Positions 1 through 6,377 of a stretch of DNA of 11,182 nt are shown one piece after another. How positions within the stretch are numbered: position 1 is the stretch's first letter; each line of letters begins with the position of its first letter. The notes below the pieces were generated by a model, which saw only the letters and a list, made by a program, of their open reading frames with translations, was not told the DNA's origin and did not search any database. This stretch comes from Candidatus Bathyarchaeota archaeon (lineage in GTDB: Archaea; Thermoproteota; Bathyarchaeia; TCS64), in NCBI GenBank assembly GCA_013619005.1, contig JABXKY010000018.1, positions 1 through 11,182 of the forward strand, read 5' to 3'. The position numbers and the translations under genes are program-made.

Positions 1-1
1 A

Positions 2-946
2 CTCATCGTCACCGGCGAGACTACCCTCAAGATAGCAGGCCAGGAAACCCTTGATCTTCTCGTAGACGGTGGATTACAGGCTAACTATACGCTGATCAGT
101 GATGCCACGAGGGAGACAGTTGACAACGTAATATCCAAGATCAAGGGGTTCTCCTCTGATGTTGTTCTGGGCATCGGCGGCGGGAGGAACATTGACGTAG
201 CAAAGATATCTGCCCACGAGTGCGGTCGTTTCTACATCAGCGTTCCCACCGTTGCCTCACACGATGGGATCGCCAGCGACCTGGCTTCCATCAAGGGGTC
301 GGATAGACCATACACGGTCAAGGCGGCCTCGCCACTCGCCGTTGTGATGGACAGCAGAATCATCGCTGAGAGCCCCTACCGCTTCACCGCATCTGGCTGC
401 GGTGACATGATCTGTAAGGCCGTTGAGGTACGCGACTGGCGCCTCGCCCACAGGGAGAACAACGATTACTACGGCGGCTACGCCGCGAGCCTGAGCCTCA
501 TGAGCAGCCAGCACGTCATGGAGCGCGCCAGCAACATCAGGGCGCGAACCCAGGATGGGATAAGGACCCTGCTTGAGGCGCTGGTAAGCTGCGGCGTGTC
601 TATGAGCATCGCCGGAAGCAGCAAGCCCACCAGCGGATCGAGTCACCTCTTCAGTCATTCACTGGATCAGATAGCAGAGAAACCAGCCCTCCACGGCGAG
701 CAGTGCGGCGTAGGAAGCATCATGATGGCCAAGCTTCATGGGTTAAACTGGGAGGCGATACGTGACAGTCTTCGAACTGTGGGCGCCCCGATCACGGCCG
801 AGGAGCTGGGAATGGGAAGAGAGGTGATAGTGAAGGCCCTCACCATGGCCCAGTCCATCCGGCCTAACCGTTACACGATCCTCAACAAGCACAAGCTTGA
901 CGAGAAAAAGGCCGCAGAGCTAGCCGAGTTCACTGGCGTAATTTAG
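2..946 (+). CDS. egsA: sn-glycerol-1-phosphate dehydrogenase, 5'-truncated by the window edge
   Basis: This enzyme reduces dihydroxyacetone phosphate to sn-glycerol-1-phosphate with NAD(P)H in the cytoplasm, the first committed step of archaeal ether-lipid synthesis. The reading frame is open from base 2, giving 314 visible residues. The family is about 340-350 long, so roughly 30 N-terminal residues lie outside the window. Visible signatures are the dinucleotide-binding GIGGGRNIDVAK (bases 170-205), the SHDGIASDLASIKG segment, and the likely zinc ligands: Asp in SGCGDMI (404-406), a His in HLFSHSLD (644-658) and His in LHGEQCG (692-694). These match the archaeal EgsA/AraM branch of iron-dependent alcohol-dehydrogenase-like enzymes. 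An ATG at 344 lies well inside the conserved fold and is not the start. It stops 92 bases before the next gene, which has its own promoter. Identification is firm; the cofactor preference cannot be read here. Confidence 0.95.
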   Translation, partial: LIVTGETTLKIAGQETLDLLVDGGLQANYTLISDATRETVDNVISKIKGFSSDVVLGIGGGRNIDVAKISAHECGRFYISVPTVASHDGIASDLASIKGSDRPYTVKAASPLAVVMDSRIIAESPYRFTASGCGDMICKAVEVRDWRLAHRENNDYYGGYAASLSLMSSQHVMERASNIRARTQDGIRTLLEALVSCGVSMSIAGSSKPTSGSSHLFSHSLDQIAEKPALHGEQCGVGSIMMAKLHGLNWEAIRDSLRTVGAPITAEELGMGREVIVKALTMAQSIRPNRYTILNKHKLDEKKAAELAEFTGVI

Positions 947-984
947 GTACCAGTTCCAGTGTGTCTCAGGTAGGAACAAATAAT

Positions 985-994
985 CTTTTTATTA
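985..994 (+). promoter_or_regulatory. TATA-like element of the Cdc48 operon
   Basis: CTTTTTATTA is an A/T-rich box in otherwise GC-rich DNA. The identical 10-mer sits in front of the msrB gene (6345-6354), where it is 33 bases from the start codon. Using the same spacing, transcription here would begin near base 1016-1018, leaving a leader of about 20 bases before the TTG at 1039. A second weaker box, GTAATATCTG (1013-1022), is also possible. The box lies inside the N-terminal extension of the frame that opens with GTG at 961, which argues against that GTG being the start. Confidence 0.6.
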
Positions 995-1025
995 GCCTCC
1001 GTGTCCATGAAAGTAATATCTGTAT

Positions 1026-1030
1026 AGGTG
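1026..1030 (+). promoter_or_regulatory. Shine-Dalgarno site for the Cdc48 homologue
   Basis: AGGTG, complementary to the archaeal 16S rRNA tail, lies 8 bases before the TTG at 1039. It decides the start: the only other in-frame upstream candidate, GTG at 961, has no such site and precedes the TATA-like box. Confidence 0.55.
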
Positions 1031-1038
1031 TCAACATT

Positions 1039-3210
1039 TTGAGCAGCGTCCAGTTAAAAGTATCAGAAGCAAAACAGCAGCGCGATGTCGGTAGAAGCAT
1101 AGCCAGAATGGACTCCGAGACCATGAAGACCCTGGGCGTAACAGTCGGTGACGTTGTCCAGATCGAGGGCAAGAAGCCCACTGCGGCCAAGGCTTGGCCG
1201 GCCTACCCCGAGGATCAAGGGCTTGGGCTCATCAGGATCGACGGGTTCATCAGGAAAAACTGCAGTGCCAGCATCAACGAGTACGTCACAGTCACAAAAG
1301 CCGAGGCAGAGTACGCCACACAGGTCAAACTAGCGCCGGTTGACATAAGGATCAGCGTTGACAACGACTTCATCAGGTTCGTCAAGGACCGTTTGGTCGA
1401 TAGGCCCGCGACCAGGGGCGATACCCTGCTCATAATGATGCTGGGGCACAGCGTCCCGTTCATGGTCGTGAACACGAGGCCAGGAGGCATCGTAAAGATC
1501 GCGCCTACAACCGAGATAATGATAATGAGCGAGCCCGTCCCCGAGCTGGAGATGCCCAGCAGGACCACCTACGAGGACATAGGTGGCCTGGAGGAGGAGA
1601 TCAGGCGGATCAGGGAGATGGTTGAGCTGCCGCTTCGCCACCCCGAGATATTCCAGAGGCTTGGCATCGACCCGCCGAAGGGAGTTCTGCTTCACGGTCC
1701 ACCGGGCTGCGGTAAGACGCTGCTGGCGAGGGCCGTGGCCAACGAGTCAGAGGCAAACTTCTACGCCATCAACGGCCCCGAGATCATGAGCAAGTTTTAC
1801 GGTGAGTCCGAGGCTCGTATGAGGAAGATGTTCGAGGACGCCGAGAAGAACGCCCCCAGCATCCTGTTCATTGACGAGATCGACGCCATCGCCCCCAAGA
1901 GGAGCGAGGTAACGGGCGAGGTGGAGCGGAGGGTCGTAGCACAGCTCCTTGCCAGCATGGACGGCCTGAAGGGAAGGGGCCACATCATAGTCATAGGCGC
2001 CACTAACAGGCCTGATGCAATAGACGAGGCGCTGAGGCGCCCGGGCAGGTTCGACAGGGAGGTCGAGATCGGCATCCCTGGGCGCGAAGGCAGGTCTGAG
2101 ATAATGCAGATCCATACACGAGGGATGCCCCTAGCAGAGGACTTTGAGCTCGAGAAGGTGGCCGCGATCACACACGGCTACACTGGGGCCGACCTGGAAG
2201 CCCTGAGCAGGGAGTCCGCCATGAAGGCGCTGAGACGTTACCTGCCCCAGATCGACCTTGAGGAGAAGAGGATTCCCCACGAGGTTCTGGACAAGATGGA
2301 GGTCAACCAGCAGGATATCAGGGACGCGTTCAGGGAGATCACACCGACAGCAATGAGGGAGGTCTACGTCGAGTCACCCAACATCCACTGGGACGCCGTG
2401 GGTGGGCTGGAGGACGTTAAGGAGAGCCTCAAGGAGGCCGTGGAGTGGCCGCTCAAGACACCCGAGCGATTCACACGCGTCGGGATCACTCCCCCAAAGG
2501 GAATATTGCTGCACGGCCCACCGGGATGTGGTAAGACCCTGCTGGCGAGGGTAGTCGCCACAGAGTCCGAGGCAAACTTCATTAGCGTCAGGGGCCCCGA
2601 GATATTCAGCAAGTGGGTAGGCGAGTCAGAGAAGGCCATCCGTGAGATATTCAGGAAGGCCAGGATGGCGGCGCCAAGCATCATATTCTTCGATGAGTTC
2701 GATGCCCTTGTCCCATCGAGAGGCTTGGGTGGGGACAGCAGGGTCACCGAGAGGGTCATCAGCCAGCTTCTCACCGAGATTGACGGACTGGTGAGCCTGG
2801 AGAACGTCGTGGTAATAGCGGCAACCAACAGGCCGGACATCATCGACCCAGCGGTGCTCAGGCCAGGAAGGTTCGACAGGCGCGTATACGTGCCGCCGCC
2901 GGACTTTGATGCGAGGCGCAAGATCCTTGGCATCAAGACAGAGGAGATGCCCCTTGATGACTCCGTGAGCCTGGACTCCATCTCTAAGAGCATGGATGGG
3001 TACAGCGGAGCGGACATCGACAGCCTGGTACGTGAGGCGGGTCTCAACGCTCTGCGCAGGGACCCCGAGGCGAACACCGTAATCATGCAGGACTTTGATT
3101 CCTCCATTAGCGAGATCGCGCCAAGCATCACGCCCGAGATGGTGAACTGGTACGAGAACAGCAAGCAGAGGTTCAGGGATCAGAGCAAGCCCCCGATTGA
3201 CATAGCGTAG
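1039..3210 (+). CDS. Cdc48/VAT-type double AAA+ ATPase (protein unfoldase)
   Basis: This is a cytoplasmic hexameric ATPase of the Cdc48/p97/VAT family, which unfolds proteins and remodels complexes. From the TTG at 1039 it has 723 residues, close to Thermoplasma VAT (about 745). Order: N-domain (about 1-165), D1 (about 180-420) and D2 (about 450-690). D1 has Walker A GPPGCGKT (220-227), pore loop KFYG (252-255), Walker B IDEIDA (D279, E280) and [10 protein letters not shown]2 has Walker A GPPGCGKT (493-500), pore loop KWVG (525-528), Walker B FDEFDA (D552, E553) and RPGRFDRR. Both ATPase sites look active. Both Walker A loops carry Cys (C224, C497) where archaeal members usually have Thr; human p97 has such a Cys only in D2. 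The protein ends in PPIDIA and lacks the Hb-Tyr-X tail that docks archaeal Cdc48 or PAN on the 20S proteasome. The TTG start is preferred because a ribosome-binding site and TATA-like box lie just upstream. The winged-helix and FEN-1 genes follow closely. Family assignment is firm; substrates are unknown. Confidence 0.93.
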   Translation: MSSVQLKVSEAKQQRDVGRSIARMDSETMKTLGVTVGDVVQIEGKKPTAAKAWPAYPEDQGLGLIRIDGFIRKNCSASINEYVTVTKAEAEYATQVKLAPVDIRISVDNDFIRFVKDRLVDRPATRGDTLLIMMLGHSVPFMVVNTRPGGIVKIAPTTEIMIMSEPVPELEMPSRTTYEDIGGLEEEIRRIREMVELPLRHPEIFQRLGIDPPKGVLLHGPPGCGKTLLARAVANESEANFYAINGPEIMSKFYGESEARMRKMFEDAEKNAPSILFIDEIDAIAPKRSEVTGEVERRVVAQLLASMDGLKGRGHIIVIGATNRPDAIDEALRRPGRFDREVEIGIPGREGRSEIMQIHTRGMPLAEDFELEKVAAITHGYTGADLEALSRESAMKALRRYLPQIDLEEKRIPHEVLDKMEVNQQDIRDAFREITPTAMREVYVESPNIHWDAVGGLEDVKESLKEAVEWPLKTPERFTRVGITPPKGILLHGPPGCGKTLLARVVATESEANFISVRGPEIFSKWVGESEKAIREIFRKARMAAPSIIFFDEFDALVPSRGLGGDSRVTERVISQLLTEIDGLVSLENVVVIAATNRPDIIDPAVLRPGRFDRRVYVPPPDFDARRKILGIKTEEMPLDDSVSLDSISKSMDGYSGADIDSLVREAGLNALRRDPEANTVIMQDFDSSISEIAPSITPEMVNWYENSKQRFRDQSKPPIDIA

Positions 3211-3214
3211 GTGA
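3209..3214 (+). promoter_or_regulatory. Shine-Dalgarno site that picks the winged-helix start
   Basis: AGGTGA overlaps the Cdc48 stop codon and is 5 bases before the ATG at 3220. A second ATG at 3216, in another frame, would be only 1 base away, so the site favours 3220. Confidence 0.6.
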
Positions 3215-3219
3215 AATGA

Positions 3220-3429
3220 ATGGACACGAAACTGATACCGGCGAACATCATCGATCTCCTGAAACGCACGGGCCCCCTCAAGTTTGCAGATTTACTCAAG
3301 AGGACCAAGAAACAGCACAGCGGCTTCAGCGAGGAGCACCTGAACACCCTTCTCATGAAGATGGAGATACAGGGCCTGGTAAGGGTCTACAGGCTACCCA
3401 AGGGAAAGCGCCGCATCGAACTGGCCTAG
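3220..3429 (+). CDS. Small basic winged-helix protein of unknown function
   Basis: This 69-residue protein is not one I can name. The predicted order is helix (about 7-17), helix (21-28), longer recognition-like helix (37-51, with SEEHLNTLLMKMEIQGLV), then a beta-wing (53-68, VRVYRLPKGKRRIEL). This is the layout of a minimal winged helix-turn-helix. By count it has 15 Lys/Arg against 7 Asp/Glu, which fits nucleic-acid binding. It starts 9 bases after the Cdc48 stop and ends 9 bases before FEN-1, so the three are probably co-transcribed. It has no cysteines, so no zinc site. It could be a transcription regulator, a DNA-repair accessory protein, or an adaptor using the winged helix for protein contacts; nothing in the sequence decides. 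That it is a real gene is supported by the ribosome-binding site, tight spacing and coherent fold. The overlapping frame from 3216 gives a low-complexity His/Pro/Gly-rich product and is a shadow. Confidence 0.8.
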   Translation: MDTKLIPANIIDLLKRTGPLKFADLLKRTKKQHSGFSEEHLNTLLMKMEIQGLVRVYRLPKGKRRIELA

Positions 3430-3438
3430 GGGATCAAG

Positions 3439-4473
3439 ATGGGAGTCAAGCTGGGCGATATCGTTGACTCCCGCAGGATCACCATAAGCGACCTGGCTGG
3501 GGAGATAGTTGCCTTCGACGGCAACAACATCCTCTACCAGTTCTTATCAATAATCAGGGGCAGGGACGGACAGCCCCTGAAGGACCGTCAGGGCAGGATT
3601 ACTAGCCACCTCAGCGGCCTCATGTACAGGAACAGCAACCTCATGGAGGCGGGCATCAAGATCGTCTATGTTTTCGATGGCAGACCCCACAGGTTCAAGT
3701 CCACGGTGCTTGAAAGGCGGCGCAATACCCGTCAGAAAGCCAAGAAAGCCTATGAGAAGGCGGTTGAGGAGGGGGACACCCAGAAGGCGAGGCGGTACGG
3801 GCAGCAGGCCGTCGTCGCCACCACTGATATCATAGGTGATGCCAAGAACCTGCTAACCCTCATGGGGCTTCCATGGGTGCAGGCTCCCGGCGAGGGCGAG
3901 GCCCAGACCGCGTATATGGCATCGAAAGGAGACGTGTACGCGGCGGCCAGCCAGGACTTTGACAGCCTGCTCTACGGCGCCCCGAGGCACGTGAGGAACC
4001 TCTCCATCACCGGCCGCAGGAAGCTACCACGGAAGAACGTGTACATAAAGATCGAGCCCGAGATGCTTGAACTGGAGAAGATCAAGAGGAGCCTTGGGTT
4101 ATCCCAGAGCCAGCTCATCGACCTGGGGATTCTCGTCGGGACGGATTACAACCCCGACGGCATCAAGGGAATTGGACCTAAAACCGCGTTGAAGCTCATC
4201 AACAAGCATGGCAGCCTTGAGGAGGCTCTGCCCCACATCAAGAACGCAGAGTTCCCTCACCCCGTCGAGGAGATCAAGGACCTCTTCGTAAACCCGAGGA
4301 CCACTGATGACTACAAGCTCGAATGGAACAAACCCGACGTGGCCGGTCTCATCGGGTTCCTGAGCGGCGAGCACAACTTCAGCCAGCAGAGGGTCATGGG
4401 CGCCATCGAAAAGATGAAGGCAGGTATGGTTCCAACTGCAAAGAAGACTACGCTGGACCGTTTCTTTGGTTAA
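3439..4473 (+). CDS. fen: Flap endonuclease 1
   Basis: This is a structure-specific 5' nuclease that removes 5' flaps during Okazaki-fragment maturation and base-excision repair. At 344 residues it matches archaeal FEN-1. It starts MGVKLGD, where the residue after Met is the conserved Gly needed for cleavage. Metal ligands fall exactly at the canonical numbers: D27 (AFDGNN), D80 (VYVFDGRP), E152 and E154 (APGEGEAQ), D173 and D175 (SQDFDSLL) and D236 (GTDYNPDG). The helix-two-turn-helix GIKGIGPKTALKLI follows at about 241-254. The C-terminus TTLDRFFG (337-344) is a PCNA-interacting box, with Lys336 where the consensus Gln is expected. A GGGGATC stretch 3 bases before the ATG is a possible ribosome-binding site. 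It is third in the operon after the Cdc48 homologue and the winged-helix gene. Identification is firm. Confidence 0.96.
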   Translation: MGVKLGDIVDSRRITISDLAGEIVAFDGNNILYQFLSIIRGRDGQPLKDRQGRITSHLSGLMYRNSNLMEAGIKIVYVFDGRPHRFKSTVLERRRNTRQKAKKAYEKAVEEGDTQKARRYGQQAVVATTDIIGDAKNLLTLMGLPWVQAPGEGEAQTAYMASKGDVYAAASQDFDSLLYGAPRHVRNLSITGRRKLPRKNVYIKIEPEMLELEKIKRSLGLSQSQLIDLGILVGTDYNPDGIKGIGPKTALKLINKHGSLEEALPHIKNAEFPHPVEEIKDLFVNPRTTDDYKLEWNKPDVAGLIGFLSGEHNFSQQRVMGAIEKMKAGMVPTAKKTTLDRFFG

Positions 4474-4480
4474 CCCCCCT

Positions 4481-4488
4481 CTTTATCT
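4481..4488 (+). promoter_or_regulatory. TATA-like element of the flavodoxin-fold gene
   Basis: CTTTATCT begins 34 bases before the ATG at 4515 and only 8 bases after the FEN-1 stop. The spacing predicts a transcript starting at or within a few bases of the ATG, that is, leaderless. No ribosome-binding site is visible. Confidence 0.55.
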
Positions 4489-4514
4489 AACCCCATCGTC
4501 TACATCTTCAGGAT

Positions 4515-5054
4515 ATGAAGCTTTTAGCGATCCAGTCAAGCCCGAACATTGACGGTTTGACGGCAGAGACAGCGATACAGGTGATAAAGGGAGTCAATAC
4601 TGCGGGTTATGACGCCGAGCTTATCCACCTGAACGATGCAGTAATTAAAAAATGCAAGGCCTGTGACGGCGGCTGGGGGCAGTGCCGTAGGGAGGGTACT
4701 TGTGTCCATAAAGATGACTTCGCGGAGATCATTGGCAAGATACTGGAGGCTGATGCCTTCGTGTTCACGACGCCCGTTTACTGGCATGACATCAGCGAAT
4801 CGGCCAAGACTTTCCTTGACAGGATGAGGCGCGTCGAGACCCACCACGGGTTCAAGCGGTACTCCGACAAGCCCTACATTGGAATAGCTTGTGCAGGCGG
4901 CAGCGGCAACGGGGCGTCTCGTGCGCTGTATCTCTTGGAGGAGTACTTGAAGCGGATCGGCTTCAAGAACTATGACCTAGTGACGGTTACTCAGGCTAAC
5001 CGGGGGCACAAGCTGCCAATGCTAGAGGAAGCCGGTAGGCACCTCCTCAGGTAA
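4515..5054 (+). CDS. NADPH-dependent FMN reductase-like flavoprotein with a four-Cys cluster
   Basis: This 179-residue single-domain protein has the flavodoxin-like fold of the FMN reductase/iron-sulfur flavoprotein superfamily. The N-terminal strand and phosphate loop are MKLLAIQSSPNIDGLT (1-16). The segment FTTPVYWHDISESAKTFLDRM is the second flavin-binding region with the conserved TPVYW. The third flavin loop is around IACAGGSGNG. Four cysteines, C47, C50, C57 and C63, form C-x2-C-x6-C-x5-C after strand 2 (CKACDGGWGQCRREGTC). This is the place where iron-sulfur flavoproteins carry their 4Fe-4S ligands, but the spacing differs from classical Isf (C-x2-C-x2-C-x4-7-C). Whether it binds a cluster, zinc or only forms disulfides is not decidable here. 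It is probably a cytoplasmic electron-transfer or oxidoreductase protein with its own promoter. Electron donor and acceptor are unknown. Confidence 0.85.
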   Translation: MKLLAIQSSPNIDGLTAETAIQVIKGVNTAGYDAELIHLNDAVIKKCKACDGGWGQCRREGTCVHKDDFAEIIGKILEADAFVFTTPVYWHDISESAKTFLDRMRRVETHHGFKRYSDKPYIGIACAGGSGNGASRALYLLEEYLKRIGFKNYDLVTVTQANRGHKLPMLEEAGRHLLR

Positions 5055-5060
5055 TCCCCA

Positions 5061-5065
5061 TTTTT
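5061..5065 (+). terminator. Possible T-tract terminator after the flavoprotein gene
   Basis: TTTTT followed by CACC lies 6 bases after the stop codon, without a hairpin. Archaeal termination often needs only a short U-tract. A nearly identical CTTTTTCACC follows msrB at 6841-6850. Support is only positional. Confidence 0.3.
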
Positions 5066-5077
5066 CACCTTACTACG

Positions 5078-5086
5078 CTTTAATAC
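5078..5086 (+). promoter_or_regulatory. TATA-like element of the PH-like gene
   Basis: CTTTAATAC starts 31 bases before the ATG at 5109, implying a leaderless message; no ribosome-binding site is present. Confidence 0.6.
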
Positions 5087-5108
5087 CCGACACACTATTC
5101 TATCGTAT

Positions 5109-5471
5109 ATGCCCATTGAGAATTATTTGCTTGGGGACGAGAAGGTTCTCTTCTGGAGTGATTTCCAGGTAACATACAATGAGGCGAAGTACAAGGTATA
5201 CATCACCAACCTGAGGCTGCTCCTCTACAGCGAGAAGGGGCTCGTATTCAAGAAGGAAGACGTGATAACCGAGAACTGGCGGCAGATTACGGGTCTCCAG
5301 TTCACCGAGCAGGGCACAATAACAAAGAGGGGCGTACTAAAGTTCTCGAGCAACAAGGGGGAGGTCGAGCTAGAAGGACCCGCAAACGGGATGCGGGGGC
5401 TCTTCAAGGCAGTCCAGAGACAGACAATCAACCCTTACTCTGGACCGCTGAATGACCCCAATTACGAGTAG
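5109..5471 (+). CDS. Small PH-like (pleckstrin-homology fold) domain protein
   Basis: This 120-residue protein resembles the prokaryotic PH-like families. The pattern is LLGDEKVLFWSDFQVTY (7-23), then the hallmark strand pair KYKVYITNLRLLLYSEKG (27-44), comparable to the ITN-x-RL-hhhY signature of bacterial PH and eukaryotic GLUE/PH domains. More strands follow (ITGLQFTEQG, GVLKFSSNKGEVELEG) and a C-terminal helix (about 93-104, GMRGLFKAVQRQ) that would cap the barrel. There is no signal peptide or membrane segment, so it is probably cytoplasmic. The domain fills the whole protein, leaving only a short Pro/Asn-rich tail. No catalytic residues are expected. Archaeal members of this group have no settled function. 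It has its own leaderless-type promoter and no obvious partner next door. The fold is likely; the function is unknown. Confidence 0.7.
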   Translation: MPIENYLLGDEKVLFWSDFQVTYNEAKYKVYITNLRLLLYSEKGLVFKKEDVITENWRQITGLQFTEQGTITKRGVLKFSSNKGEVELEGPANGMRGLFKAVQRQTINPYSGPLNDPNYE

Positions 5472-5473
5472 CC

Positions 5474-5482
5474 GTTTAATAT
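5474..5482 (+). promoter_or_regulatory. TATA-like element of the M55 peptidase gene
   Basis: GTTTAATAT begins 29 bases before the ATG at 5503. This supports 5503 rather than the further-upstream ATG at 5452, which lies inside the preceding gene. Confidence 0.6.
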
Positions 5483-5502
5483 CCGTACAATCACTCTTAT
5501 TC

Positions 5503-6339
5503 ATGGTTAAACCTGAACGTGTTTTCATTTCCATCGACATGGAGGGCATCAGCAGCGTCGTGAGCTGGGCCGAGGTCGACAGGAACAACAGCGAGTACGC
5601 CCATGTCAGAAAGATTATGGCCAGCGACTTGAACGCCGCCATCGAGGGTGCCCTGGAGGCGGGCGCCAAGGAGATTGTGGTCTCGGACGCCCACGGGGGC
5701 ATGAGGAACCTCCGACCCGAGGAGGTACACGAGGCAGCTCACCTCATCAGGGGCTCCCCCAAGCCCAACAGTATGATGGAGGGCATCAAGGAGGGCTACG
5801 ACGCCGCCATGTACGTGGGGTACCACAGTATGAAGGGGACCGAGAACGGGATATGCGCCCACACTATCTCAGGCAGCGCCGTGCAGGCGGTCTACATCAA
5901 CGGAAGGGAGACAGGGGAGTTCGGCCTCAACAGCGCACTGGCTGGTCGCTACAGTGTACCATCGGTTTTCCTTGCAGGCGACTACGCCGCAACCATTGAG
6001 GCCGGCGCCTTCGTGCCAGGTATCACCACCGCAGCGGTGAAATGGGCGATGGGAAGGTACAGCGCAAAATGTCTTCACCCAAACGAGGCGGCGAAGCTCA
6101 TAAAAAAGAAGGCGAAGGAGGCTCTCACAAAGGATTATCCCGCTCCGAGAGTGGTTGATTCACCCGTCGAAGTCAAGGTTAAGCTGGGAACAAGCACCAT
6201 GGCTGATGTGTCCAGCCTCATCCCGAGCCTTGACCGCGTGGATGGGACCACCATGAAGGGAGTCTATGACGACTACCAGACCGCCGTCAACGCCTTGCGT
6301 GCCTGTATCTACATGGCCGGTGCGGCTGAGCGCCGGTAA
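5503..6339 (+). CDS. M55 family D-aminopeptidase (DppA-like)
   Basis: This is a zinc peptidase of family M55, whose type member is Bacillus subtilis DppA, a decameric D-aminopeptidase cutting D-Ala-D-Ala-like peptides. It has 278 residues, like DppA. Zinc-site residues match in order: D12 and E14 (SIDMEG), H64 (SDAHGG), H108 (VGYHSMKG) and E139 (GEFGLN). H120 (CAHTISG) corresponds to the catalytic His near 115 in DppA. There is no signal peptide, so it is cytoplasmic. The start at 5503 is chosen because the family begins at this point (VFISIDMEG) and the promoter box ends 21 bases upstream; the frame extends back to an ATG at 5452 inside the PH-like gene. No peptide transporter or other dpp gene is nearby. 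As archaea lack peptidoglycan, the substrate may be imported or recycled peptides with D-residues, or something else; activity is inferred. Confidence 0.92.
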   Translation: MVKPERVFISIDMEGISSVVSWAEVDRNNSEYAHVRKIMASDLNAAIEGALEAGAKEIVVSDAHGGMRNLRPEEVHEAAHLIRGSPKPNSMMEGIKEGYDAAMYVGYHSMKGTENGICAHTISGSAVQAVYINGRETGEFGLNSALAGRYSVPSVFLAGDYAATIEAGAFVPGITTAAVKWAMGRYSAKCLHPNEAAKLIKKKAKEALTKDYPAPRVVDSPVEVKVKLGTSTMADVSSLIPSLDRVDGTTMKGVYDDYQTAVNALRACIYMAGAAERR

Positions 6340-6344
6340 ACCCT

Positions 6345-6354
6345 CTTTTTATTA
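6345..6354 (+). promoter_or_regulatory. TATA-like element of msrB
   Basis: CTTTTTATTA, identical to the box before the Cdc48 homologue, begins 33 bases before the GTG at 6378 and 6 bases after the M55 stop. The spacing fits a leaderless message starting at that GTG. The T5 run could also help terminate the upstream transcript. Confidence 0.6.
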
Positions 6355-6377
6355 CCTGCCGTTCCCCAGCGGTTTCA

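Noticed and set aside
257..658. 133-codon antisense frame in egsA, and similar antisense frames at 1330-1695, 1747-2115, 5497-5862 and 10542-10934
   Set aside because: All lie opposite well-identified genes and have no family features; they follow from GC-rich codon bias.
2364..3164. 266-codon open frame antisense to the D2 half of the Cdc48 gene
   Set aside because: It mirrors a strongly conserved AAA+ domain, is rich in Ser/Leu/Ile as expected from complementing biased codons, and shows no recognisable motif or promoter.
3216..3467. Open frame overlapping the winged-helix gene in another frame
   Set aside because: The product is a Gly/His/Pro/Gln-rich string without structure, while the 3220 frame has a coherent fold and a well-placed ribosome-binding site.
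5452..5502. N-terminal extension of the M55 protein from the ATG at 5452
   Set aside because: It overlaps the PH-like gene, contains the TATA-like box, and precedes the conserved family start at 5503.
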